NCBI GenBank assembly: GCA_031551965.1
Contig: JAVBMW010000016.1
Span: 40,598-104,597, forward strand
Length of the DNA: 64,000 bases
From: CALVGQ01 sp031551965
GTDB lineage: Bacteria > Bacillota_I > Bacilli_A > Erysipelotrichales > Erysipelotrichaceae
Direction of reading: 5' to 3'
Shown: in pieces, positions 41,389 to 49,721 of the stretch
Layout of the letters: each line of letters starts with the position of its first letter
How positions within the stretch are numbered: the first letter of the stretch is position 1
Position numbers and translations under genes: made by a program
The notes under the pieces: model-generated
The model's input: the letters and a program-made list of their open reading frames with translations, nothing else
Told to the model about the DNA's origin: nothing
The model's database searches: none

Positions 41389-42561
41389 ATGATCGCAAAT
41401 TTTGGTTTGATTTTTATGTTAGGAATGATTATAGGAGTGTTGTTTGAAAAAATAAGGATTCCTAAAATAGTAGGTTTAATTTTGTTAGGGATGTTATTGG
41501 GACCGAGTGGTCTAAACATATTGGATAATAAAATTTTAGGTATTTCTGCTGAATTAAGGCAGATCGCATTAGTTATAATTTTAACTCGTTCTGGGTTAAC
41601 GCTGGATTTGAATTCACTTAAGAAAATTGGTAGACCAGCCATATTAATGAGTTTTGTACCTGCTACATTTGAAATCATTGCAGTCACGATATTTGCCCAA
41701 ATGATTTTAGGGTTAAATGTTTTTGATTCGCTTTTACTTGGAACAGTGCTTGCAGCAGTATCACCCGCAGTCGTAGTACCAAGAATGATCAATTTGATTG
41801 AGAATAAAAAAGGCACAAAAAAAGGTGTTCCTCAATTAGTTATGGCAGGGGCAAGTGTTGATGACATCTACGTAATTGTTTTGTTTTATGCATTCTTAGA
41901 ATTGTTGAAAACTAATACTTTTGATGTTTTATCAATAACGAGAATTCCTATATCAATTGTATTTGGAGTACTAGTTGGAGTTGTTGTCGGTTTAGCTTGT
42001 TCAGTAATTTACCGAAAATATAAAATGGAGCTTGTGTTTAAAGTTTTAATGCTATTATCGATCTCTTTTTTGTTGCTAGGAATTGAAGGATCATTAGAAA
42101 AAATATTCCCTTTTTCCGCCTTATTGGCAATTATGACAACTGGAATCGTTTTACTTACTAAGAATAAAGAAGTCGCAGATGAAGTAAGTATTGGCTATAA
42201 ACAATTATGGAGTGTATTTGAAATATTGTTGTTTGTACTAGTTGGGGCAAATGTTGAACTAAGTGTTGCTTTAAACTTTGGAATAAAACCAATCATATTA
42301 ATTTTACTAGCGTTAATGATTCGAATGATTGGTGTTTATGTGTGTTTGATAAAAACCACACTTAATTTTAAAGAGAGAATATTTTGTATGATATCTTATA
42401 TTCCAAAAGCGACAGTTCAGGCATCTATTGGAGGTATTGCATTAGCGAATGGACTAGACTGTGGAAATATTGTTTTGACAGTAGCGGTAGTATCAATACT
42501 AATTACTGCTCCCCTTGGTGCTACATTGATCGACACATATTCAAATAGATTATTGAACTAA
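41389..42561 (+). CDS. Cation:proton antiporter (CPA family), fluoride-responsive
   Basis: A 390-residue transporter with about 12 membrane segments. GLILLGMLLGPSGLNIL, VSPAVVVPRMINL, ASVDDIYVIVLFY (the paired aspartates) and SYIPKATVQASIGGIALA match bacterial NhaP/CPA-type antiporters. It starts 14 bases after the fluoride riboswitch terminator. Fluoride riboswitches are known to control sodium/proton antiporters besides Fluc and CLC-F, so it likely helps cope with fluoride or the linked acid load. Confidence 0.87.
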   Translation: MIANFGLIFMLGMIIGVLFEKIRIPKIVGLILLGMLLGPSGLNILDNKILGISAELRQIALVIILTRSGLTLDLNSLKKIGRPAILMSFVPATFEIIAVTIFAQMILGLNVFDSLLLGTVLAAVSPAVVVPRMINLIENKKGTKKGVPQLVMAGASVDDIYVIVLFYAFLELLKTNTFDVLSITRIPISIVFGVLVGVVVGLACSVIYRKYKMELVFKVLMLLSISFLLLGIEGSLEKIFPFSALLAIMTTGIVLLTKNKEVADEVSIGYKQLWSVFEILLFVLVGANVELSVALNFGIKPIILILLALMIRMIGVYVCLIKTTLNFKERIFCMISYIPKATVQASIGGIALANGLDCGNIVLTVAVVSILITAPLGATLIDTYSNRLLN

Positions 42562-42730
42562 AAAATTATCTGGTTGAGGTATACTTAAAACAATAAAAAC
42601 TAACTTCATATGTGAAGAACTTAAATTATAAAAATTTTTATTTTTCTACTTGATTATGATTTTTAATGGTGTTATTTTGAGAATAGGCAAGGTCGACACT
42701 ACCTAAAAACACATAAAATAGGAGAAATCA

Positions 42731-43696
42731 ATGAATCAAGAAATTATAAAATTAAACGAGATAATCAAAAAAGATTATCAAAATATTGCAGGAATGGTTG
42801 TATTAAAAGATAAAGAAGTTATTTATGAACAATACTTTAATGATTGTGATAAAGATACTTCGATCCATATTTTTTCAGTGACGAAAAGTATTGTATCATT
42901 GCTTATTGGAATTGCGGTAGATAAAGGCTATATCAAAAATTTGAATCAAAGAGTATTGGATTTTTTCCCTGATTACATTGTTAAACGAGGAGAAAAACAA
43001 ATACAAAACATTACTTTAAAAGACTTAATGACAATGACCGCACCATATAAATATGTTTTCGCCCCCTATACAAAATACTTTACAAGCCATGATTGGGTCA
43101 AGAGTAGTCTTGATTTATTAGGAGGGAAAGGTAAAATCGGTGATTTCAGATATACTCCCGTGATTGGTCCTGACATTCTTTCAGGGATATTAGTTAAAAC
43201 AACTGGAAAATCGGTATTTGATTTTGCGACTGAGAATTTATTTGAACCTTTGGATATCAAGGTAGAGAGAAGTATTGTCTTTGAAGGTAAAGAAGACCAA
43301 ATGGCTTTTTATAAAGCTAAGGGGATAAGTGGTTGGGTTGCGGATGATATGGGAAATAATACTGCAGGTTGGGGACTCACGTTAAACGCAATGGATATGG
43401 CCAAGATCGGTCAACTATGTCTTCAAAAAGGAATGTGGGATAATAGACAGATCGTTTCAGAGAGTTGGATAGAAGCGTGTATGTCAAAACATAGTCGATG
43501 GGATAAAATGGATTTGGATTTTGGTTATTTATGGTGGATTAATAGTGATGGCTATGCAGCAGTTGGGGATGGTGGAAATGTGATCTATGTGAACACGGAG
43601 AAAAATCTTGTGGTATCAATAGCTTCATTGTTTAAACCAAGAGTTAAAGATAGAATTGATTTTATTAAAACCATAGTTGAACCTCTATTTGATTAA
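42731..43696 (+). CDS. Serine hydrolase (beta-lactamase class C/penicillin-binding fold)
   Basis: A 321-residue cytoplasmic-looking serine hydrolase without signal peptide. The catalytic SXXK is Ser49-Val-Thr-Lys52 in IFSVTKSIVSLLIGIAVDKG, and FRYTPVIGPDILSGIL supplies the expected tyrosine region. Members are esterases, peptidases or transpeptidases; there is no evidence for beta-lactam resistance. AGGAG precedes the ATG. It is monocistronic, with a terminator after the stop. Confidence 0.82.
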   Translation: MNQEIIKLNEIIKKDYQNIAGMVVLKDKEVIYEQYFNDCDKDTSIHIFSVTKSIVSLLIGIAVDKGYIKNLNQRVLDFFPDYIVKRGEKQIQNITLKDLMTMTAPYKYVFAPYTKYFTSHDWVKSSLDLLGGKGKIGDFRYTPVIGPDILSGILVKTTGKSVFDFATENLFEPLDIKVERSIVFEGKEDQMAFYKAKGISGWVADDMGNNTAGWGLTLNAMDMAKIGQLCLQKGMWDNRQIVSESWIEACMSKHSRWDKMDLDFGYLWWINSDGYAAVGDGGNVIYVNTEKNLVVSIASLFKPRVKDRIDFIKTIVEPLFD

Positions 43697-43699
43697 AGA

Positions 43700-43724
43700 A
43701 AGCCGCGGGGTTATCCTGCGGCTT
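43700..43724. terminator. Bidirectional terminator
   Basis: AAGCCGCGGG (43700-43709) pairs with CCTGCGGCTT (43715-43724, one mismatch) between two convergent genes. Confidence 0.8.
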
Positions 43725-44291
43725 TTACATAGGTTTTAAGTTTTTGTTTAAACGATCTACAATTTTGTCAAAATCTTTTAGTTGTGAAGCCTCTGTTTTG
43801 AAAGAAAAATATCTTCTGGCATACGTTCGTTTTACTGAAAAAGACATCTTCATGAAGTTTTCATAAGCCAATGGATGAGCTTTTAATTTTAAAGTCAGTA
43901 TTTCTATTTGATCATCAGTTGCATTTTCAGCAGTAGAGGCATCCCACATACCATTCAACTTTGCGTTTTGTATTGCTTCAAGACCTAATGGAGTTACCAA
44001 ATTTTGTTTAAGTAAGCTATCGATGATAGTTTTATTTCTATTTGACCAAACACTCTTTGGTCTTCTTTTTGCGAAGTATTTAATGTATCGACTATCATCA
44101 ATGCTTTTCATTACACCATCGATCCAGCCATAACATAATGCTTCTTCCAAGGCATCGTTAGCTGTCAAGGTTTTGAAATCCTTTGATTTTGAGAATACTA
44201 GCCAAACTCCATCACTGGAAGTCGCATTGACTTCTAGCCAGCTACGAAAATCTTGTCGTGTTTTAAATATAAGTTCATCTGCATTTTTCAT
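43725..44291 (-). CDS. YdeI/OmpD-associated family protein
   Basis: A 188-residue cytoplasmic protein. DFRSWLEVNATSSDGVWLVFSKS, LEEALCYGWIDGVMKSIDDSRYIKYFAKRRPKSVWSNRN and a late AHPLAYENFMKMSFSVKRTYARRY match the YdeI family. In some hosts relatives are linked to bacteriocin protection, but no molecular role is settled. It is transcribed alone and converges on the serine hydrolase. Confidence 0.82.
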   Translation of the reverse strand: MKNADELIFKTRQDFRSWLEVNATSSDGVWLVFSKSKDFKTLTANDALEEALCYGWIDGVMKSIDDSRYIKYFAKRRPKSVWSNRNKTIIDSLLKQNLVTPLGLEAIQNAKLNGMWDASTAENATDDQIEILTLKLKAHPLAYENFMKMSFSVKRTYARRYFSFKTEASQLKDFDKIVDRLNKNLKPM

Positions 44292-44328
44292 AATGTTACC
44301 TCGTCAAATAAATTATACTAATTTTAAA

Positions 44329-44361
44329 AAAAGAATACCAGCCAATCAGGTATTGGCTGGT
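44329..44361 (-). terminator. Terminator of adhE
   Basis: On the minus strand a 10-bp perfect stem (ATTGGCTGGT 44352-44361 with ACCAGCCAAT 44337-44346) is followed by ATTCTTTTTTT. Confidence 0.88.
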
Positions 44362-44373
44362 AAGGGAAGAGGC

Positions 44374-46980
44374 TTATTCGTTTGGTCCGATGTAAGCTTT
44401 CTTTAATATTTCTTTCATATCTTCAACCATTGGAAGGCGAGGGTTACATGGTGAGCATTGATCTTCATAAGCTAAGAACGCAATTTTATCTAAGTTATCC
44501 ATGTATGTTTTTTCGTCAAGACCTTGTTCCTTGAAACTCATTTTGATACCAAGCTCGAGTCCCAAATCAGCACAAGCTTGAGCATAACTTCTTACACCTT
44601 CTTCAACGGTATCAGCTTTTAAACCTAACATACGAGCTAATTCTTGATATCGAACATTAGCGCGATAGTAGTTATATTTAGGCCATGTAGATGGTTTTTG
44701 TGGCTGTGTGCCATTATAACGGATTACGTGAGGTAATAGGATCGCATTAGCACGTCCGTGAGGGACATGATATTCTCCACCAATTTTATGAGCGATCGAG
44801 TGATTGATACCTAAGAACGCATTAGCGAATGCCATACCTGCAAGAGTTGAGGCATTATGCATTTTTTCTCTAGCTTCTGGATCGTTTTTACCGTTGGCAA
44901 CAGCACGTGGTAAATACTCGAACACCATTTTGATTGCCTGTAGACATAATCCATCGGTAAAGTCGCTCGCAAGTGTTGAAACATAAGCTTCCGTTGCATG
45001 AGTTAAGACATCCATTCCTGTATCTGCAGTTACCCCTGCAGGTAAGCTCATTGTAAGACTTGGGTCAACAATTGCCACTGTTGGAGTTAGGCTATAGTCT
45101 GCAAGTGGATATTTTTTATTTTCTAATTTATCCGTAATGACTGCAAATGGTGTAACTTCTGATCCTGTACCTGAAGTTGTCGGTATACAAACTAGACTTG
45201 ATTTTTTACCTAACTCTGGATAACGGAAAGCACGTTTACGAATATCCATGAATTTTTGTTTAAGGTCATCGAAGTTAACATCAGGTTGTTCATAGAATAA
45301 CCACATCGCCTTAGCAGCATCCATTGGAGAACCACCACCTAAGGCAATAATTGTATCTGGACGGAATGCATGCATTAAATTTAATCCGCTTTTTACTGTT
45401 TGGATACTTGGATCTGGTTCAACATCACAGAATAATTGAACCTGTACTTTATTTCTTCTTGCTTCTAGCATATCAGTGATTCGACTAACGTAGCCAAGAT
45501 CGACCATTGAACGGTCAGTAACGATAAATACACGTTCTACATCATGCATCGATTTTAGATATTCGATCGAATCTCTTTCGAAGTAAATTTTTGAAGGAAC
45601 TTTAAACCATTGCATATTATTTTTCCTTTTCCCGATTTTTTTCATATTCAATAAATTGACTGCACTGATATTGTCAGAAACAGAGTTATGTCCATAAGAT
45701 CCACAACCTAAAGTTAATGAAGGAAGGAAACTATTGTACACATTACCGATACCTCCAAATGTAGAAGGGCTATTCCAGATAATACGACAAGCTTTTATAC
45801 GTTTACCATATTCTTTAACTAGGTTTTCATTCATTGTGTGAATCGCAGCTGAATGCCCTAATCCATTGAATTCTACTGTAGCTTGAGCAAGATTTAAACC
45901 ATCTTCAATGCTGTTTGATTTCACAAAGGCAAGAACTGGCGATAATTTTTCTTTAGTCATTGGCTCATTTGGTCCAACTTCTTTACATTCACAAGCAAGA
46001 ATCACAGTATTTGCAGGGACTACTAGTCCAGCTTGATCAGCGATCCATGTTGCAGGCATACCTACAATATCAGCATTAAGTCTTGCCTGATCACTTGTTT
46101 TAGTAAATGCTTTTTGTCCAAAACAGAATTCTTCAAGTTGAGCTTTTTCTTTTTTGTTTAAAAAGTAAACACCATATTTTTTAAACAGTTCAACTGCATC
46201 ATCATAAATTTCTTTATCGATGATCACAACTTGCTCAGAGGCACAAACCATACCATTATCGAATGCTTTAGACATTACGATATCATTGACTGCTTGTTTC
46301 AAATCAGCAGTTGTTTCGATATAAGCAGGAACATTACCAGCACCAACACCAAGGGCAGGCTTACCACAACTATAGGCAGCAGTAACCATTTCATTACCAC
46401 CAGTCGCAAGAATTGTCGAAACTTGAGGATGGTTCATTAAAGAACTCGTATTTTCCTTTGATGGATGTTCGATCCATTGAACACAGTTTGCAGGAGCACC
46501 TGCAGCAACAGCGGCTTCATAAACTACTTTAGCGGCTTCAACTGAACACCCTTGTGCTTTTGGATGGAAAGCGAAGATAATTGGGTTTCTAGTTTTTAAA
46601 CAAATAAGAGATTTAAAAATCGTTGTTGAAGTAGGGTTAGTAACAGGTGTTAATGCTGCAACGACTCCTACAGGATCCGCAATATATGTTAATCCAGCTA
46701 TTTCATCTTCTTCAACAATACCAACTGTTTTTAAATGTCTCATATTGTTGACTACATATTCACAGGCAAATAAATTTTTTGTTGCTTTATCTTCAAACAC
46801 ACCTCGTTTTGTTTCTTGCACTGCAGAAAGGGCTAGTGCTCCATGTTTGTCTAATGCTGCCACAGATACTTTCGCAACAATATAATCAATTTGATCTTGA
46901 GTTAAACTCATGTACTCATTTAAGGCAACGGATGCCTTTTGAACAAGTGTATCTACTTCTTGACTTAAGTTTTGTTCCAT
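44374..46980 (-). CDS. adhE: Bifunctional acetaldehyde-CoA/alcohol dehydrogenase
   Basis: An 868-residue fusion that reduces acetyl-CoA to acetaldehyde and on to ethanol, regenerating NAD. The N-terminal aldehyde dehydrogenase half has catalytic Cys246 in DNGMVCASEQ; the C-terminal iron-alcohol dehydrogenase half has GGGSPMDAAK, GMDVLTHATEAYV and NHSIAHKIGGEYHVPHG with the iron histidines. Length matches AdhE. ATG 46980 follows AGGAGG; the longer frame starting at 47046 overlaps the promoter. Two CRE-like sites and a Rex-like operator lie upstream, giving carbon and redox control. Confidence 0.96.
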   Translation of the reverse strand: MEQNLSQEVDTLVQKASVALNEYMSLTQDQIDYIVAKVSVAALDKHGALALSAVQETKRGVFEDKATKNLFACEYVVNNMRHLKTVGIVEEDEIAGLTYIADPVGVVAALTPVTNPTSTTIFKSLICLKTRNPIIFAFHPKAQGCSVEAAKVVYEAAVAAGAPANCVQWIEHPSKENTSSLMNHPQVSTILATGGNEMVTAAYSCGKPALGVGAGNVPAYIETTADLKQAVNDIVMSKAFDNGMVCASEQVVIIDKEIYDDAVELFKKYGVYFLNKKEKAQLEEFCFGQKAFTKTSDQARLNADIVGMPATWIADQAGLVVPANTVILACECKEVGPNEPMTKEKLSPVLAFVKSNSIEDGLNLAQATVEFNGLGHSAAIHTMNENLVKEYGKRIKACRIIWNSPSTFGGIGNVYNSFLPSLTLGCGSYGHNSVSDNISAVNLLNMKKIGKRKNNMQWFKVPSKIYFERDSIEYLKSMHDVERVFIVTDRSMVDLGYVSRITDMLEARRNKVQVQLFCDVEPDPSIQTVKSGLNLMHAFRPDTIIALGGGSPMDAAKAMWLFYEQPDVNFDDLKQKFMDIRKRAFRYPELGKKSSLVCIPTTSGTGSEVTPFAVITDKLENKKYPLADYSLTPTVAIVDPSLTMSLPAGVTADTGMDVLTHATEAYVSTLASDFTDGLCLQAIKMVFEYLPRAVANGKNDPEAREKMHNASTLAGMAFANAFLGINHSIAHKIGGEYHVPHGRANAILLPHVIRYNGTQPQKPSTWPKYNYYRANVRYQELARMLGLKADTVEEGVRSYAQACADLGLELGIKMSFKEQGLDEKTYMDNLDKIAFLAYEDQCSPCNPRLPMVEDMKEILKKAYIGPNE

Positions 46981-46993
46981 ATGTCCTCCTATA

Positions 46994-47011
46994 TTGTGAA
47001 AACTTTCACTT
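46994..47011 (-). promoter_or_regulatory. Rex-like operator of adhE
   Basis: TTGTGAA, four bases, TTCACTT matches the Rex consensus TTGTGAA-N4-TTCACAA except for the last two bases. It lies just downstream of the likely start point, a repressor position. High NADH would release Rex and switch adhE on. Confidence 0.6.
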
Positions 47012-47025
47012 TTATTTACAATTGC

Positions 47026-47054
47026 ATTATAGCAGTAAAAAAACATGCTTTCAA
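47026..47054 (-). promoter_or_regulatory. Promoter of adhE
   Basis: On the minus strand TTGAAA (47054-47049) and TATAAT (47031-47026) are 17 bases apart, an almost ideal vegetative promoter. Confidence 0.8.
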
Positions 47055-47076
47055 GCCTTTTGATAAAAAAATCACA

Positions 47077-47111
47077 AGTAAACGGTTACATTGAAAATGA
47101 TAGCGTTATCA
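47077..47111 (-). promoter_or_regulatory. Two CcpA (CRE)-like sites upstream of adhE
   Basis: TGATAGCGTTATCA (47098-47111) fits the CRE pattern, and AGTAAACGGTTACA (47077-47090), read on the other strand as TGTAACCGTTTACT, fits except for its last base. They are seven bases apart and upstream of the -35, a position compatible with activation. Confidence 0.55.
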
Positions 47112-47144
47112 ATATTATTCTGTTTGAAAAAAGAATAATTAATC

Positions 47145-47171
47145 CAAAAAAAGAACCTATCAAAAGGTTCT
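47145..47171 (-). terminator. Terminator after tRNA-Val
   Basis: On the minus strand AGAACC (47171-47166) pairs with GGTTCT (47157-47152) and ends in a T tract. Confidence 0.7.
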
Positions 47172-47184
47172 AAAACTAAATATC

Positions 47185-47260
47185 TGGTGAGCGATATAGG
47201 ACTCGAACCTACGACTTCTTCCACGTCAAGGAAGCGCTCTCCCAACTGAGCTAATCACTC
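47185..47260 (-). tRNA. tRNA-Val (anticodon GAC)
   Basis: The minus strand starts GAGTGAT and ends ATCGCTCACCA with encoded CCA. The anticodon stem CTTCC/GGAAG holds TTGACGT, so the anticodon is GAC. The T arm has AGGTTCGAGTCCT. It stands alone, between adhE control region and an Smr-domain gene, and has its own terminator. Confidence 0.95.
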
Positions 47261-47293
47261 TTAAATTAATCCAATCTTATCATGCATTATTGA

Positions 47294-47533
47294 TCATTTC
47301 AATGGCTTAAGAACTAAAATCGTAGTGCCTGGATTCAATGACAACATTTTTCTTTCGATTCTGGCATGTTTGTATTGTTTACGAATATAAGTTTGTAAAA
47401 CACTGCCAGATTGATATCCATGAATTACTGTAATTTCTCTAACATTTTTATTTGAGGCAATAAAAGAATCCAGTCTTTGTTTCGCCTCGCTTTGAGTATA
47501 TCCATGTAAATCAATTGATGTAAAATAGCTCAT
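47294..47533 (-). CDS. Small Smr-domain protein
   Basis: A 79-residue protein consisting only of an Smr domain, as found at the C-terminus of MutS2. The motifs SIDLHGYTQSEAKQRLDSFI and ITVIHGYQSGSVLQTYIRK (DLHG and HGXG-like) are present. Smr domains cut or bind nucleic acids; stand-alone forms are common in Firmicutes. ATG 47533 follows a GAGG site. tRNA-Val lies 33 bases downstream on the same strand. Confidence 0.82.
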   Translation of the reverse strand: MSYFTSIDLHGYTQSEAKQRLDSFIASNKNVREITVIHGYQSGSVLQTYIRKQYKHARIERKMLSLNPGTTILVLKPLK

Positions 47534-47587
47534 ATTCAATCCTCTACCCTTATTATAGCCTAAAAAGATTTTAAAAGAAAGTTATAT

Positions 47588-47654
47588 AAATTATTGTAAA
47601 ACAATAATTTTGTGCTATACTGTGATTATAAAATTATTGTTTTACAATAATTTT
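47588..47654 (+). promoter_or_regulatory. Promoter framed by two inverted 24-bp palindromic sites
   Basis: TTGTAA (47594-47599) and TATACT (47616-47621) are 16 bases apart. The sequence at 47588-47611 recurs as its reverse complement at 47630-47654, and each copy has its own symmetry (ATTATTGT, three bases, ACAATAAT). One site covers the -35 and the other follows the start point. The XRE protein encoded at 48625 is the natural candidate to bind. Confidence 0.75.
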
Positions 47655-47665
47655 GGAGGTAATCT

Positions 47666-48616
47666 ATGAAAAAGTGGAACTTAAGTGTAATTTTAGTATT
47701 TGAAGCGATCTTTTTTATTCTTTTGTTTTTGTTTGGTGGTTCAAATGAAAACATTTTAACTTTGCTTATTTCATCACCATGGAAGATCGTTGCACAATGT
47801 CTTCGGGTTTTATCCCTAACTGGAATGATTGGAAATATCTTTGCCATTATTTTTTATTTAATCTTTTGTAGTATCCCATTACTTTATTTTGGGTTCAGAT
47901 TTAAAAAAGAACAAATAACGGCCCCTGATTTTCTGCTTGTAGGCTTAAGCATAATCTTATTTTCTGCAATATTCACAATGATCAATCCTATGTTTGTAGC
48001 TAAATATACTAATGGAATATATAATTTACCGATCATCTATGAGAAATATGCATCTAATTTAATTAACTCCTTGTTGTTTGGCTATTTCTTATTTAGAGTA
48101 TTAGAAGTAATTAGAAATAGTGAACTGATGAATAGTTTTATGACTTTAAAATCATTATTAAGTTTAGTTTGTATCTACTTAGTTTATTTGATATTTGGTG
48201 AAGCAATTGCCAGTGGGATTTCATCTTATACAAATATGACAGGGAATACAGATATGGGTCTACTAATAATATTTGCATTTTATATTAAAATGGTACTTCC
48301 TTATTGGTTTGCATTAAAAATCATATTGACGTTAACTAAACTAATCGATGCGATGAATACTAATATTTATAATGATTCTATTTTAGAAATCATCGGATCA
48401 TTAAAAAACAAATGTTACTCAGCTGCAGGATGGATCGTAACGCTTCAACTAATTGCGGAAGCTGCGCAATTTGTCTTAGGTCCTAATTCAAGTATCACTC
48501 AGTTTGATTTCACCAATTCACTTCTTCCACTTGTATGTATTCTACTAGTTCTTGTTTTAGCGAACTATTTCAATTCTGCAGTAAAACTAAAGGAAGATAA
48601 TGACAGCATTATTTAG
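47666..48616 (+). CDS. Polytopic membrane protein, unknown function
   Basis: A 316-residue integral membrane protein with about eight hydrophobic segments and no recognised catalytic motif. AGGAGG-type GGAGG at 47655-47659 precedes ATG 47666. It is followed eight bases on by a small XRE regulator, an arrangement like DUF2975-HTH pairs, although this protein is about twice as long as DUF2975. It heads an operon with five related lipoproteins. It could be a sensor or a membrane partner of the lipoproteins; this is inference. Confidence 0.6.
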   Translation: MKKWNLSVILVFEAIFFILLFLFGGSNENILTLLISSPWKIVAQCLRVLSLTGMIGNIFAIIFYLIFCSIPLLYFGFRFKKEQITAPDFLLVGLSIILFSAIFTMINPMFVAKYTNGIYNLPIIYEKYASNLINSLLFGYFLFRVLEVIRNSELMNSFMTLKSLLSLVCIYLVYLIFGEAIASGISSYTNMTGNTDMGLLIIFAFYIKMVLPYWFALKIILTLTKLIDAMNTNIYNDSILEIIGSLKNKCYSAAGWIVTLQLIAEAAQFVLGPNSSITQFDFTNSLLPLVCILLVLVLANYFNSAVKLKEDNDSII

Positions 48617-48624
48617 GTTATAAC

Positions 48625-48861
48625 ATGGCAATTAAAATAACACTGGAAGAAGTATTGAAAGAAAGAAAAATGACCTCAAAAGAGTTGTGTGCTCTTATTG
48701 ATATTACCGAAGCTAATCTTTCCATTTTAAGAAGTGGAAAGGCAAAAGGGGTTCGTTTTTCAACGATCAATAAAATCTGTTACTACTTACAATGTGATGT
48801 ATCTCAAATATTAACATTTGATGGAAAACTGGAGGATGAAGATGATGAAGAGAATATTTAA
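48625..48861 (+). CDS. Small XRE-family transcriptional regulator
   Basis: A 78-residue HTH protein of the YozG-like XRE family: TLEEVLKERKMTSKELCALIDITEANLSILRSGKAKGVRFSTINKICYYLQCDVSQIL is a full helix-turn-helix domain. It has no ligand domain, so regulation may come through the neighbouring membrane protein. The acidic tail DEDDEENI overlaps the first lipoprotein gene by about 20 bases. Likely binds the palindromes at 47588-47654. Confidence 0.85.
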   Translation: MAIKITLEEVLKERKMTSKELCALIDITEANLSILRSGKAKGVRFSTINKICYYLQCDVSQILTFDGKLEDEDDEENI

Positions 48862-49711
48862 ATCAATATTGGTTTTAGCGATGGCATTAGCACTTAGTGC
48901 ATGTAATCTAGCTAGTAAAGAAAAAGACTATTTTCAACCTTTTCCAATAGGGTATTTCTTTACAACAGAAAAACTACCGGTAGAAAAAGTAATCGCTAAT
49001 AAAATTGATGATAAGTATGTTTTTGGGAATATAGAAGGGTATACAGTTCTTTGTTATGTAGATTATTCAAACGAAAACAACAACATTTATCAGTTTGACT
49101 CGGCTATAGATTATCAATTAGCAAACAGCAATGTTGATGCCTTAAGCTATTCTTCAATGAAGAAGGAAAATAATAATGAAATTATTTCCTATACAGCTAG
49201 AATCTATTTTGATATCGAGACAAAAAAAGATGAGCTTATAATCTATCCTAATATTATATTTATGGATGATAAAGGTGAAATTTATACTTCTATTGCAGAG
49301 GGACTAAAAACAGATGACATAAATCATATGGCATTAAACTATAGTTCTGTTCAAGCAAAAAAAGATGAGTTTAATTATGCGATTAAACAGTCAAATGGAA
49401 CACAAATAGAAGTTTATGCACAGATGTCAGTATGGTTTGGAATGAAACAAGTTCCTGAGTATTATTTGGTTCATCAGTTCGATAAGAATCATCAATTATT
49501 ATCAACAATAAAAATAGATCCTAATAATTATCCGGAAAGCATTTCAAAAGAAGAAAATACTGAATATTTGCTTCAGGAATCGTTTTATAATCAAGGAATT
49601 GAGGAAAACGGGAAAATCGATTTTGAAAGAGAAGTTTTCAGTGACGGAATTAGTTGTGTAAAAGTGAATGAAGACAGTGTTATAGAAAGAGTTTTCATTC
49701 CATTAAGGTGA
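48842..49711 (+). CDS. Tandem lipoprotein 1 of 5, unknown function
   Basis: A 289-residue lipoprotein with lipobox ALSACNLA. Shared family landmarks: GYFFTTEKLPVEK near the start, YVFGNIEGYTVL, IFMDDKGEIYTS in the middle, EYYLVHQFDKNHQLLSTIKIDP and EENTEYLLQESF late, and a VFIPLR end. ATG 48842 or 48845 may start; both fit the GGAGG at 48831-48835. It is the most diverged of the five in the middle part (FMDDKGE for YEDXEGN). I do not recognise a named family. Confidence 0.75.
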   Translation: MMKRIFKSILVLAMALALSACNLASKEKDYFQPFPIGYFFTTEKLPVEKVIANKIDDKYVFGNIEGYTVLCYVDYSNENNNIYQFDSAIDYQLANSNVDALSYSSMKKENNNEIISYTARIYFDIETKKDELIIYPNIIFMDDKGEIYTSIAEGLKTDDINHMALNYSSVQAKKDEFNYAIKQSNGTQIEVYAQMSVWFGMKQVPEYYLVHQFDKNHQLLSTIKIDPNNYPESISKEENTEYLLQESFYNQGIEENGKIDFEREVFSDGISCVKVNEDSVIERVFIPLR

Positions 49712-49721
49712 GGGTTAAGAT

